Positions 35,576-47,267 of a DNA stretch of 64,000 bases are shown here, in pieces (position 1 is the stretch's first letter; every line of letters starts with the position of its first letter). Below the pieces are notes generated by a model, which saw only the letters and a program-made list of their open reading frames with translations, did no database searches and was not told the origin of the DNA. The position numbers and the translations under genes are program-made. This stretch comes from Rhizophagus irregularis (Eukaryota > Glomeromycota > Glomeromycetes > Glomerales > Glomeraceae): the NCBI RefSeq assembly GCF_026210795.1, contig NC_089430.1, forward strand, positions 4,092,001 to 4,156,000, in the 5' to 3' direction.

Positions 35576-36536
35576 TTAAATTGGTAATACTTGACGTGCA
35601 ATCATACGTGATCCCACTTGTAATGTACCAACTCCTCCTGGTAAATATGAAATAGTGTACCTATACAAACAAATGTATCGTTATTCATTATGGTTTATAA
35701 CAAAATTAATTATATAATCTTACCATATAAGTGCTATAACTTGTATAATACTAAATAGAAGAGTGAGAAGAGTGCTTTGTAACTTATAAAAAGAAGATTC
35801 TAATTAGTAAGAATGGAAATACAAAGGCATAACCACAAATTTACTTGCTTACCCCAATTGCAGAATATAACGTTCCTATCATTGATCCCAAATAGGCAAC
35901 AGTGAAAGGAATACGTTCACGGGAAAAAATATGTTTAAGATGTGCAATTGGTCCATGCAACAAGGCGAAACTACAAAAATAAATTTACAGTTACTATATC
36001 AAAAAAAAGCAGTAAATAATAATAAAAATTCAGAAGACAGTAACCTCATTAGAACCAAAACACTCCCCATTGTATAAGTTACTGCGAATTTTCTTGGTTT
36101 TAATGCCAAAAGGGGCAAAGTTAAGAAAGCCTATAAAATTTAAATATAAAATTTTTTTAAAAAATTCAATTAGGCAATTAAATAAATTGTTTACTTACAA
36201 TTAAAAAGCATAGAACTCCGGCGGCCATACAAACTCCAAAACCTACAAATCTCTAGAATAATATATGATTAATAAAATTCAAAAAGCCTTTATTAGAGCA
36301 TAACTACTCACCTGCCACCTAGTCAATGTAAACCATTCCTCCTCTTCCTCGACGGTATTATTTGATAGAGGTACATATCCTCGTACTCTATTACCAACAT
36401 TGCCAAAAAAATTTGAAGTATTCTCAGTTAATTGGGAGAATGTAGAAGTTTTGTTAGAGTTTATATCGTTGTTAGAGTTTGAAGCCCAACGAAAAGATCG
36501 TAAAGACTCGCGGAATTGCTGTTCACTGGACGACAT
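35576..36536 (-). CDS. SFT2: SFT2-like vesicle transport protein
   Basis: A Got1/Sft2 tetraspan protein of the Golgi involved in fusion of endosome-derived vesicles. Six exons in phase: 36536-36312, 36252-36199, 36130-36045, 35970-35853, 35782-35724 and 35660-35576; 208 residues. The N-terminus is a Ser/Asn-rich cytosolic tail. The core begins FTLTRWQRFVGFGVCMAAGV, followed by four membrane segments: FGVCMAAGVLCFLIAFLTLP; FAVTYTMGSVLVLMSFALLH; FTVAYLGSMIGTLYSAI; LLTLLFSIIQVIALIWYTIS, then YLPGG, the usual end motif of the family. It is divergent from the lectin gene (163 bp between starts). Confidence 0.93.
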
Positions 36537-36699
36537 TTTTTTAAAAAAAATTGTTCGGAGAATGTTTGAGCCTGATTTTCTTTAAGTGTAACAAACACGT
36601 GATCAATAAAATTTAAGTAAAGAACCGTTACACAGCTACATAGCCTCTAAATAAAAAATAAATTACTCTATTAACTTTTTACCAGCTCTATAGAACACG
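36537..36699. promoter_or_regulatory. Shared divergent promoter SFT2 / L-type lectin
   Basis: Only 163 bp separate two opposing starts. CACGTG at 36596-36601 is central. No TATA box seen. Confidence 0.5.
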
Positions 36700-37878
36700 A
36701 TGAAGGGTTTGTTCAAATGTCTTGCCCTATTGGGGCTTGCTGTTTGTTCCACGTTTGCATATGATGCTACAACGGAAGATGATGGTAGTCAGGCAATTCC
36801 GCTTCGAACCCATTCTATTTATATGCCTTATATTGGTAGGTAAACTATTTTATAAATTTTTAAAAATTTAGTTATTTTCAACGCGTCTTTTTTTTTGGTT
36901 TTTTTTTTAGATCAAGACTTTCAAAGTCGATGGTTTGATTTTGGTGCTGATACAGTGATCAATACTAACAAGCACGTTAGACTGACCTACGATCGACCAT
37001 CCCAGACTGGCTGGTTATGGAGTCGTCTGGTAAGAATTTATTCTCATTATTAATTTTAATTGCAATCTTGTAATATGTATAATAAATCCAATTTGATTTA
37101 ATTCATAAATTAGCCCATAACTTCTACAAATTGGCAAGTAGAATTCGAATTTAACATTGATGGACAACATCCGACTCTTCATGGCGATGGAATGGCTGTA
37201 TGGTTTACATCGGAACGTGCCAAAGTTGGTCCTGTCTTCGGATTCATTGATAAGTTTGAAGGACTTGGTATCTTTTTTGATACATATGCCAACGCCAGAC
37301 ATCCCGTAAGTAGTTGGTCAAAGATGCGATTTATAAGTTCATTTTTATTTTTACTCGTCTATCTAATTTATATGATTCAATTTAACTAGCATTCATTCCC
37401 TTACGTCATGGCCATGGTTGGTGATGGTACAACTGAATATGATCACGATAATGATGGTAAAAAGAATGAAGTTGCGGGATGTGAGGCTGATATAAGAAGT
37501 AAACAAGTAGCAACCAAGGCACGAATAACTTATTATAAAAATACTTATCTTGAGGTCAAATTACAATATAAAGCATGGGATCAATGGGAACCATGTTTTA
37601 CCATTCCTAATGTTACTATTCCCTCAGTTGCTTACCTTGGTTTCACTGCTTTAACAGGTGAAGTTAGTGATAACCATGATATTATTAGTGTTACAACAAA
37701 TAACATCGTCTCTGTGCCACCAAGATCTTATAAGCCATCTATACGCCAACAAGATCCTTCGTCTTCAAGTTGGTTTGGTCTATTATTCATATTAAAACTT
37801 ATTGCGACCTTCGCTTTTCTTAGTGTCTTGGTTCTTGTTTACAGAATGTACAAGAATCAATCAAATAAAAGGTTCTAA
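36700..37878 (+). CDS. L-type lectin cargo receptor (VIP36/LMAN2-like)
   Basis: A type I membrane lectin that carries high-mannose glycoproteins between ER and Golgi. Four exons in phase: 36700-36835, 36911-37029, 37114-37305 and 37390-37878; 311 residues. There is a signal peptide (KCLALLGLAVCSTFA). The lectin domain shows SIYMPYIDQDFQSRWFDFGA, WSRLPITSTNWQVEFEFNI, LHGDGMAVWFT, FFDTYANARH (Ca/sugar site) and PYVMAMVGDGTTEYDHDNDG, with two Cys (AGCEAD, EPCFTI) placed for the conserved disulfide. A stalk is followed by one TM (LLFILKLIATFAFLSVLVLV) and a short tail YRMYKNQSNKRF. It lacks a coiled coil, so it is VIP36-like rather than ERGIC-53-like. Confidence 0.94.
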
Positions 37879-38804
37879 ACTTCTAATTATTTTATTGAAT
37901 ATTTTGGTATATTATGAGTAAAAAAAAAATTAATAATAATTAATTCTAGATTAGATAAAAGTAATAAAAATAAAAATTGCTTTTTTATTAGTTTTTCTGT
38001 CGAATTTCTATAATCACTACTTAACTTTTTTAATTAAATAAAAAAATTTTACTTTCGCTTCCTTCAAACTTTTCTTACTAACATATAAATAAACAAAATC
38101 ATCATTTACGTAAGTTTTAGATATAATGCACGAATGGCATTAGATGCACGTAAATATCGCATATAAATAACATAGATTATATGTCAAAGTTTGACTTGAA
38201 AATAATGTATTTAATGAATGTTAAAAAGTTGATAACAATAAAGGTATAAACGACAAAGATTGCCATCATCAATTAAAAATGGTAATAGGTTGGAGCAGGT
38301 CAGAATGAGAGAGTAAATGTGTTTATTCCATAATTGTACAAATGTTAATACAGTATTGTTCAGAATTGGGACATAATTTACAATAGTATTCTTACTCATA
38401 AAAATTAAATTTAAATGGATGAGATATTTGTCTTTTCCACAATAGTCCCAGTTGACAACAAACAAATTGAAAAAATAATGACGAAAAAAAAGTAATTGGA
38501 ACATAATGCAGTCATTCTTGTCTAGAAGACAATTTTTTGACTTATGAGCCTTTTCGAGTTTAAAAACATTAAATTAAAAATTGATTCATCAACAATTAAC
38601 GATTTTAATACTCGAAAAATAGTATCTCTTTCGTATAACAACAAACGTGATTGTGGGTTTTAAGTTGTTTATAATGCGGCGCTTCATATAGCATCAAATT
38701 CATATTTCAAAACATCAGCATCTTCAAATAAAAATCCGTCCTAGTTTCCTGTGAGTTCTTTATAGATAATTTTATTTATTTTAAAAAGTTCTTGAACCAT
38801 GTCT
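37879..38804. other. AT-rich region, nothing recognised
   Basis: 3' region of the lectin gene, then AT-rich sequence. The open frame on the minus strand near 38.2-38.5 kb has no family resemblance. Confidence 0.4.
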
Positions 38805-40600
38805 TTAAGAACGGAAATAATCTCCATGTGGAAAGTCTGAAATCTTATTGTTGTGACATATCTTATTGATCAAAGGATCCAACCAAAACGGTAATTCTTG
38901 GATTTCATCGCCTAAAATAAATTGATAAAGAAATGTTCAGGTAATAATTGTAGACTTACCGACGCCGGAATACGTAACATCAGCTCCGAACACGATTGTC
39001 TGATTTATTTAACTTGGATAATTATCCAACAAATAAATCAACAATTCTGAGGCTGCTCTTCATGTTATTTCCCTGAAATTGATTTTTAGACAAAGCATTC
39101 CACAATATTGCTTGATTGTTTTTACCATTGTACACTTTATAATAGAATAATTTCAACTGTGGTTTAAAAATACAACGAAAAACATCGAGTAGGAATTCCA
39201 CCACCGTATCCTCGATTCTCTTAATTTCGTCATATGACGAAGGATGACACTGAAGAATACATAAAATTGGAGGTATATGTGATTCTCATAAAAATTAAGC
39301 CCTATGTTAGTTTTCTAACAAATAAATATACAATTCCTTCTTAATTTGCCGAAAACTAGAGAAAATGACTACATACCGTGAATTCTATGTACCTTATTAT
39401 ACGTTATAAAATGTTATTGGAAGTCTTAAAGGCTCGCTCTTTTGCCTGGACAAAGTTTTCAGGTACCATATCAAGGAACAACTTTTGATTCATTTTCAGA
39501 ATAATAATTCTAGTGAAAATTCACATCCTTATATTTAAAAAATAGAGTCGACATTACAGGATGGTAAGCCAATTAGGAGCAGGAGCAGGAGATACCTTAA
39601 ACCCATTGTTTACAGTGCTCGTTTTGAACATAATTTGGTGAATTCATGCCATTTCGAATCTTATTAGAGCGCTATATTCAAAATTAGAAGTATCAAAAAA
39701 ATACAAATTTTGCAATTACAAATTTGATCATATCGGCAGTTTGTTTGTCCTTGTAATTCTTTGGCCCTTCAAAGTTTACTAACTTTACTTGTGAATATAG
39801 CTCTAAATTATCTCTCTTCAAATCATCAACTTCAAGCCTTGATCCATTTTGCGCTACGATACATGATTAGGAAAAGATACCACAATTTGACGATTATATT
39901 GTTGAAAAATTGTTGCTCATGAATTAGGCGATCTATTCATTAAGTCAAATAACATGCCTCCAGAAAAGCGTGTTTCTCATACCGAAAATTCTGATAATTT
40001 CTTTGCTCTATAGAATTATCACCTCGATGGTTGGAACTTTGAATGACTTTTCAACCTTAAGACGGTCTTTATTTGTAAATCATACTTGCCGTGATAACAT
40101 CTTGCAAGAACAGTAACAATATTGCCTAAAAGGCGTTTAAAATATTAATGGTCGACAACTTGAATGTCCTAATGAGTAACCCGATTTATAAAAAGCTATT
40201 GCGCTTGTAAAAATTGACAAAAATTGCCTAAGATAATAATCAATTAATAAAGCAAAGACATTACTGGTAAAAGAAACTTATTTACCTTGATCCGGTCGCA
40301 AAGATTGCCAATAGTATTGCCAAATTTCAGTCTCACCATGTTATTGAAGAAAGCACGGCGACCAACGGCAGTGAAAATTTATTTACTTGATTTGTTAAAA
40401 CGTGATTGCTACATAAAATATGAAATTTCGGAAACCAAAATTGTACAAATATAGACTATAATTTCAATTACCGTGTTCGGTTTAGTTGACAAAACGAATA
40501 CTTAAGATTCTTTTTACTTTTTTCAACTTAATAGTAAGTGACGTGAAGGCCTTTTGCTGTACTTTGAAACAGTTTCATAATCGGACAATGTAATCTGACG
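38805..40600 (-). pseudogene. Argonaute (AGO) pseudogene
   Basis: Minus-strand fragments in AGO order. N domain: FTAVGRRAFFNN (about 40375). L1: EIWQYYWQSLRPDQG ending at a GTAAAT donor (about 40284-40330), then SAIAFYKSG (about 40190). PAZ area: LQIKTVLRLKSHSKFQP (about 40050), NYKDKQTADMIKFVIAK (about 39750) and GFKVSPAPAPNW (about 39580). PIWI entry: QYCGMLCLKINF (about 39110), then QTIVFGADVTYSGVG (38955-39003) with a GTAAGT donor, then DEIQELPFWLDPLINKI and a stop at 38805. The first catalytic Asp (GADVT) is present but the rest of PIWI is missing, and frames shift between pieces. AGO proteins bind small RNAs in gene silencing. This copy cannot make a working protein as read. Confidence 0.8.
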
Positions 40601-43600
40601 AGAGTAATTTTTAAATTAGTATTTAAGCAAATAGTTGCGTCACCAAATGAAAATTGCTTTGCAGAATATACGACCTGAAGAAGATTTTATCGATTAGGTA
40701 AAATATTAAGAGAAACCTAAGGTAGTCCAATTCCTCCAAATATATTTCCGTGTTCAGAATTTTCAAAATATTCAAATATTTTACGATTTAACGCTGAGAT
40801 GTTTCAGGGGTATATCAACGACGTATTAATACGCATTCAAACGATAAGCAAAAATATATTGAACAAAGCGAATTTATACAAGGAATGCATTTCAAACTAT
40901 AAAACTTCAAAAAAGTTTTTTTGGCTCGAATCACAGCTGCGTCAGGGTTTAATTGGCGCAGGATTAGATTTAACCCACGAGAGATTTATGCTATTTCAAC
41001 TTTCAAAACGATCAAAAAGAAAATCTATTTCCTAATCCACTTTTTTTACCGTAATACAATAAATTATTCCTTTTCTGTAAACAATCGAAAAATTTGACGA
41101 ACCGAGCTATTAACATAATTTCTGCGCTAGATTGGTGACGCAACTTTTTGTTTTCGTTAGAAAATTTTGCTTAGGGATTACTATTTTAGTTTGCTTATCA
41201 CTTTTTCTTGTATATACAAAAAACTCTTTATGGACTACTCATCAACAACTTCAGCCTAGGTGTTTACCAGAGCTTAAGACCTTACTGTAATGGACAAGTC
41301 GTGAAATGGTTTCAGAAATTGTTTAGAATTGCCAGATTGACTTCGGCTTAGGTGGTTGATCTTGGAGTTAAGACACTATTTATATGATATTCTTCGATTT
41401 TGTAAAACGGAGATTATTTTATTTTCAAACTAATAATGATAATTGTAAAGGAAAAATTAATATAACCCTTTATATAATTTTGAAACTTATTAATATAAAA
41501 TTGATAATTATGTTTAATTTTAACTTTAGTTCTTTTAACGAGAATTAAAACTGAACATATAGAAGATGCAATAAAATTGTTAAATATAATATTGGTCAGA
41601 TTGTTTATTTATACATAATCTTAATTTAATAAAGATTGATTAATAAAACAAGTTTTAAAATGTAAGAAAAAGACAAAGAATTTATATAAAATATAGAGAA
41701 AACTATGCATTTTTTTTGCAAAAATGAAATTAATTACAAATTTAACCCTATCATTATTTTTTTTTTAAAAAAAAAATATCTGATATATAATTAGTAATGT
41801 CAACTGACCGATTAATAATTAGTTGAAATTTAAAGTTAAATCAGTGTTAAATCACTAAGATCTCGAAGACTGATTACTGATATCCTGGTAATTGGGAATA
41901 CTTGGTGACCAATAGGAATTAACAAACATCTCTGATATCTCATTAACTTACAAATAATGTGTAATAAAATATTCTTCATGATAACTCGGTTAATATTGAT
42001 TCTAGAAATGCGATTTTACTACCATCTCATCGAGATGTTATCTACCAAATCACTAGATAGTAGATATCAAAACAGGGATATGTAGGATAAGAATTTCAAC
42101 TGTAGTACGTAATTTTGCAAACTACTTAATTTAAATTATTTAAATCTAGTGTTGTACTCATGTTATTTAGGCTGGACCAAGCCAAATAGTATGTTTAACA
42201 TAATGGTTCTTTGAACAACGTAAATTTTATAATGATTCATTAATTATTATATAACAGATAATATATGCTAATTTCATGTAAAAGAAAATTATTCACACCA
42301 TTTATTCTTTTTAACTTGTATATACAAGAGATTAGATAAAATTTGAATTTATTTTAAGAAAGTGTAATTTCTCATTATTATTTGAATTTTTCAAAGTTTA
42401 TGAACTTAATACAACAAATTATTAGATACTGTATGAACATTTTATGGCAGAAATTAAAGGATAATTCTGGCTAAAATTATGTTTGTTCAATTCACTTATT
42501 ATTGTTTAATATCCTTCTTTAGATTGTTTGAAACATATCATGTTAAACACACTTCTTAATTGGTCTGACCTTAATAATCACAGTGATATTTAATATTTAA
42601 TATTAGTTATTAGGCTTGTTAAATTTAAAACAATATTTATTTGATTTATCCTCATTAAAGTTAATCTGAAATAGAATATAACACTAATTTATGATTTATT
42701 ATATAATTTTAAACAAATGTTCTAATATTTCGGTTAAACAGATATGGTTCAATTTTTATTAATGGTACCAAATTCTCACTTTTCAGTATTCTTTTCTAAT
42801 AACAAATTTTTTTCAACAAGTGATGATCTTTTTCTTTTCAAAAAAAAAAGACCTTTCATCAGAATTAAAAAATTTTAGATCTAGGAACAATGATTTAACA
42901 CTTGCCTGACAACTAAACACCTATAAACCTACTTGACTAAGCGCTAACATCTAAAACTAGTAGTCATAGAAAAAAGGAGAAATCAATTTTCCTTATTTCC
43001 TTAATTAAAAAAGCGAAGAGGATTAACGTCATGTGTAAAGAAAAATAGGTAAGCTTTCTTAATAATATTTCATAGCGTGTGAAAAATAAAATGATTGATG
43101 AGATCCGAGGGAAATATCATAATTTACTTTTTTCATTAGTATACGCAGTATACTAGCTAATAATGTACACCTCGGGAATAAAGAGAATAATGAAAAATGC
43201 GTTAAAATAAACAAAAAAAAAAGCAAAAAAGAAGTAATCCAAATAGATAGAAATAGATATAAATACACCCTATTTTCTGTCATGCCAAGATAACCTAAAT
43301 TTCAAAAAAAAAAAATACTCGAATAAGAATATTAATAATACACTCTATCTGAATTTGCTAGTTCGTTGGAATTCATTTGTTCAGCCGTTCTGGCTAAATA
43401 TATGTAGCATTTTTTAACACTTAAATATAAAATATCGTAATATATTAAACTAAATAGGTGAATAAAATAAAGTTCTAATTTTATAAGAATTTAAAATTAA
43501 ATTAGTATTGCGAATATAAATAAACTTATATAACTAGTTGTTAATTTAATATACATACCGTAATTAATTAAGATATGACCATTAATATCATATTTACAAA

Positions 43601-43607
43601 AGAAGCG
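40601..43607. other. AT-rich gene desert
   Basis: No supported gene. A 78-codon plus-strand frame (40799-41035) has no recognisable homology. The text around 41840-42080 contains repeated ATCTC/GAGAT and CTAGATAG phrases that may be repeat debris. Confidence 0.4.
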
Positions 43608-44463
43608 TTAAACCACTAATTTTTGATCAAAATTTCCATCAATTGGCATTTTCAGTGCAGCAACGATTTCAGTCATTGGATCAACTACAGGATTTAATGT
43701 AGAAGATGGTAATTGCCGTTGTTGCTGCACTGGCGAAGAAATTGGTGTTAAAGTTGGTTTTCTCTGCAAAGAAAAGAAATTTTATTTGTCATATTCTCTT
43801 TTAGTTAATGCATTCATTAATTGAGGATTAATGAGGATTAATTTACCTTAACTTTAAATAGAGATTCATTTTGAAGAGAAATTGGTCTATTGTTATTATC
43901 GTTATTATTATTAATATTATTATTATTATCAGTAACAATTTGTTGTTCTGAGGAAATAGACGTAAGCGTGGGAGTTTCATGATTCTTGATATCATTATTA
44001 TTGGTATTGGTATCATTAGCTGATGGAATTGTGGATCCTATATTCAAACCTTCTAAACTAAGAGCAGCTGCAACTTCAGCCATTTGATTTTTAATTTTTT
44101 CGGGCTAAAATTAACAAAACAAATTAGAAGAAAACAAAATTTTGATGAGGACTTTTAACTTTAATTGTGGATTACAACACTTACGTCAACTTTACCACTA
44201 CGCAATTCGGTGATACCGATATGACCGGTATGTTGAAAATTAGAAGGAAGGCCGATAAGACCTTTATGAATTTTCTTTTTTTGTTTTTTAACAACTTTAG
44301 CTTTTTTAGCATTATTATTAGTAGGAGAACCATTTACATTATCATTTTCGTGAAAACGGTTGTTGACAGGTTTTTTATTTATTGTTTGTGAGTATGTTGC
44401 AGAACTAATACCAACATCTAGTTTTGCTTGCTTTTGTGAAGAAGAAGAAATACAACCACCCAT
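43608..44463 (-). CDS. CRIB-domain protein, likely lipid-anchored Cdc42/Rac effector
   Basis: Three exons in phase: 44463-44185, 44104-43847 and 43763-43608; 230 residues. It opens MGGCISSSS: Gly2 fits N-myristoylation and Cys4 palmitoylation, so membrane attachment is likely. A Lys-rich stretch (KKAKVVKKQKKKIHK, residues 53-67) precedes the CRIB motif IGLPSNFQHTGHIG (70-83; consensus I-S-x-P..F-x-H-x-x-H-V-G), which binds GTP-loaded Cdc42/Rac. The rest is low complexity (Asn runs, 130-165) with no kinase domain. It resembles small CRIB scaffolds (CDC42SE or Gic type) rather than PAK. Role in polarity is inferred from the motif. Confidence 0.85.
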
Positions 44464-46094
44464 AATGAATTTCTGATGAGAGAGAAAAGAAACCTTTTTT
44501 TTTTCGTTAAAAAAAGAAAACCGTTACAAAAAATATAAATAAATAAATTGTAAAAAAAATAGGTATAATCTATTTATATGAAAAAAAAAAAAAAAATTTT
44601 TTCACTAGAACTTAAAAGGCTTTAGTTCGTAAAAAAATTTTAAAACGATAATAGATAAGTTTCGTTTGTTTTTTTTTAATTTTTTTTTTTAAAAAAAAAA
44701 AAACTTGAAAAACACGCTTCCTATATTTATACTTTATTAAAAAAAAGCAAGTTTTCCGTATGGAGTAATTGGATAATCTAACACAAACTGATAAACTTGA
44801 ATTAAACTTAAATTGGATAGAAATTTACAGGAGAAGTATAAACTATAAATACATTGCGCGCTATATTTTGGGTTATATAATAGTCCGTTGACTTCTAACT
44901 ACGTCATTTAATGTAGTACCTTGTTTAAAATAATAATAGAAGGTAAAATAGGAACAGCCAATATTTATTTCTTTGTCCCTTATCAGCTCAGAGAATAAAG
45001 TAAATAAAATAAATTTCATAGTTCATAGATGTTTTCCCGTTCTCCATCGATTTGTATGTTGTTTAAAAATGTCATAAGATCATCAATGGGGTTTTAAGCT
45101 AAAAATATATCAATAAATGTGCGTTGGGATGATTACCAGTAATATTTCCTGTTGATTTTCTCAATAAATAATTTAAGTTATCAATATATAAATTTTGGGG
45201 CGTAAAATAAAACCTTAATTTTTTACGCCTTTTATGATGAAAAGGAAAAAAAAAAATTATAATAACTTGTTATAAATATACTGTATGTACATTTGACAGG
45301 AAATTTTTTATTGACACCCGTCAGCTTCGCTAAGGAAAGTAGCTAACTATATAATTAAAAAATGCAAGCACAAATAAAAATAAATGAACAATATTTTCAA
45401 ACAATACCCATTGCAGATATAAACCAAATAGATTAATCTACCGTGAGAAGATCACATTCATCCTTTCAAATAATCGCTTAGTCTTTCCCCAGATATTTTT
45501 AACTTTAAAAAAAATTACTTTTACTTCTTTCCTTTTGCTTTATATCCTTAACGTAGATCACTTTTTATTTCGGAAAATTACTAGTTTAGTTTCAAGAATG
45601 AACAAAAAATATATGAAACTGATCACAAAACATCCCTTACATGTTGACTGACATTGCATACAATATGATTGGATGTCATCTTTACCTTTTTTTATTTTTG
45701 TTAAAAAAAAAAATTAACATATAAAGAGTAATATTTCTATTATAGTGTTTATTTTTTTGACTCGTCGAAAATCCGAAGATCTTTTACAAAAAAAATTTCC
45801 ATATCATTCAAAATTTGATTGGAAATCCAAAAAAGTATAAATAGTATCGGAATAATGTTTTAAAAAATTTACTACTTTTTTTTTTTCAAAGAAAAAAACA
45901 AAAAATCTGGACCTGTATCTTACATTTTTGTTTGTGTTTATGACTCAGTATATGATGAAATTTGGAGTATTTAATTAAAGATTGTTTGTACAACATTCAA
46001 TTTGTAAGAAGCATGTTTACAACCGGAATTCAGTCCGATACATAAATAACTAAAAAGGTAATAAATGAATAACAATAAATATTTTTCTACTTTT
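44464..46094. other. Intergenic region, no gene seen
   Basis: Homopolymer-rich upstream region of the CRIB gene and then AT-rich DNA. No repeat family or RNA gene recognised. Confidence 0.4.
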
Positions 46095-47267
46095 TTAAGT
46101 CCCGTTACTAAGGCCCCATTGGAAATCTTTCAATTCGACATTTTTAATAAAGTCATCAATTTTAACATCACCCTCTACATCTTTAATTAATTCATTATAA
46201 ATTTGCAAACCAGAATTAAATTCATCTTGATTACCCATGGCATGATAAACAATTTTATCAATACCAGCTAAATGAGCAGCCGCAATTTGTAAACAAGACA
46301 TAATAGTAATATTACCACCATAAGCACCACATCCCCAATTTCCTGTATGAATAATCACTCTCGGTTTTGGTACACTTTCTTCTTCGTTGATGTTTATTTT
46401 AGTATGTTCTTGATTCTCTTCATGATTTCTTTCAAGTATTCCTTTTTCTACCAAACTCTCAAATTTGGCAGCAAGAAATCCTGAATAGCCGGTAGCCAAT
46501 ATTCTTTTAATAGTATTAAAAGTATATTTTCCATGTCCATGTTTTGGTGCTTCAATAGCAATGATATTAGAATAATAAGGATTTCCTGTTTTTGGATCAA
46601 TTCTTTTATCATATATTGTTGTCGCTAATTTAATGGCTTCAGGTGATGCATGTGCAAATTGGTTTCCATATAATCCAAATGGTCGTTTTTCATTTTTATT
46701 AACATCAGTTTTTACTTGTACTTTTCTTTCTACTCCTCTAACTAATATTGGTGTTGATATAAACGATGATGAGATTGAATCTTTAGTGAGAATTGGACGT
46801 GCTGTTGTAAAACAACTCTCTTGATCTCCTTTTACAAGATAATCTCGAAGTGAACATAATACTGGATGTTCTAAACATTGACTTTCATCTTGCGCGAATA
46901 AATTTCCTCCATAATATCCAAATACATGTTTATCCGCAAAATTAATATACCAATTTACCGTGTTATTGTCTTCAGGTGACGAATAATCAAATACATCATT
47001 CTTAACTTCAATCTTCATTTCTTTTCCCCCTTGAGGATTATCACTTTCACCTTTAAAAGATTTCGGTAAAGGAAATTCTTCCCATCTTGTATATTCCAAT
47101 TTACCATGAAATGAATCTGCCCCTTCAGGGGTAGCCATTTCGTATATTAATTTCTTATTTTTACAATACCATTTTGGTGGATTTTGTTTTACCAATTCAT
47201 TTGCTATAAATGATTCATGATGAGTTAAATGATTTTTTATTACTTTTATTATTTGACGTAATTCCAT
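46095..47267 (-). CDS. PARG-like macrodomain protein (putative ADP-ribose glycohydrolase)
   Basis: One uninterrupted exon; 390 residues from MELRQIIKVIKNHL. The frame is open 67 codons further upstream (to 47468), but a TATA box (TATATAAAAGA on the minus strand, 47311-47321) lies between, about 44 bp before the chosen Met, so the shorter start is preferred. NTVNWYINFADKHVFGYYGG followed by NLFAQDESQCLEHPVLCSL resembles the catalytic stretch of PARG-type macrodomains (NFA...GGG..AQEE.L...S.L), with QDE where QEE is usual. Later VIIHTGNWGCGAYGGNITIM matches the PARG block TGNWGCGAFGGD. PARG removes ADP-ribose chains. Activity is uncertain because the Gly triplet and one Glu differ. A fungal-specific macrodomain relative is the alternative. 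Confidence 0.65.
   Translation of the reverse strand: MELRQIIKVIKNHLTHHESFIANELVKQNPPKWYCKNKKLIYEMATPEGADSFHGKLEYTRWEEFPLPKSFKGESDNPQGGKEMKIEVKNDVFDYSSPEDNNTVNWYINFADKHVFGYYGGNLFAQDESQCLEHPVLCSLRDYLVKGDQESCFTTARPILTKDSISSSFISTPILVRGVERKVQVKTDVNKNEKRPFGLYGNQFAHASPEAIKLATTIYDKRIDPKTGNPYYSNIIAIEAPKHGHGKYTFNTIKRILATGYSGFLAAKFESLVEKGILERNHEENQEHTKININEEESVPKPRVIIHTGNWGCGAYGGNITIMSCLQIAAAHLAGIDKIVYHAMGNQDEFNSGLQIYNELIKDVEGDVKIDDFIKNVELKDFQWGLSNGT

Noticed and set aside
37015-37302. 95-codon minus frame across lectin exon 3
   Set aside because: Antisense shadow of the lectin gene, whose domain is unambiguous.
40799-41035. 78-codon plus-strand frame
   Set aside because: No homology, no splice partners, AT-rich surroundings; kept only as a note in the gene-desert entry.
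46633-46824. 63-codon plus-strand frame opposite the PARG-like gene
   Set aside because: Shadow of a well-supported minus-strand gene.
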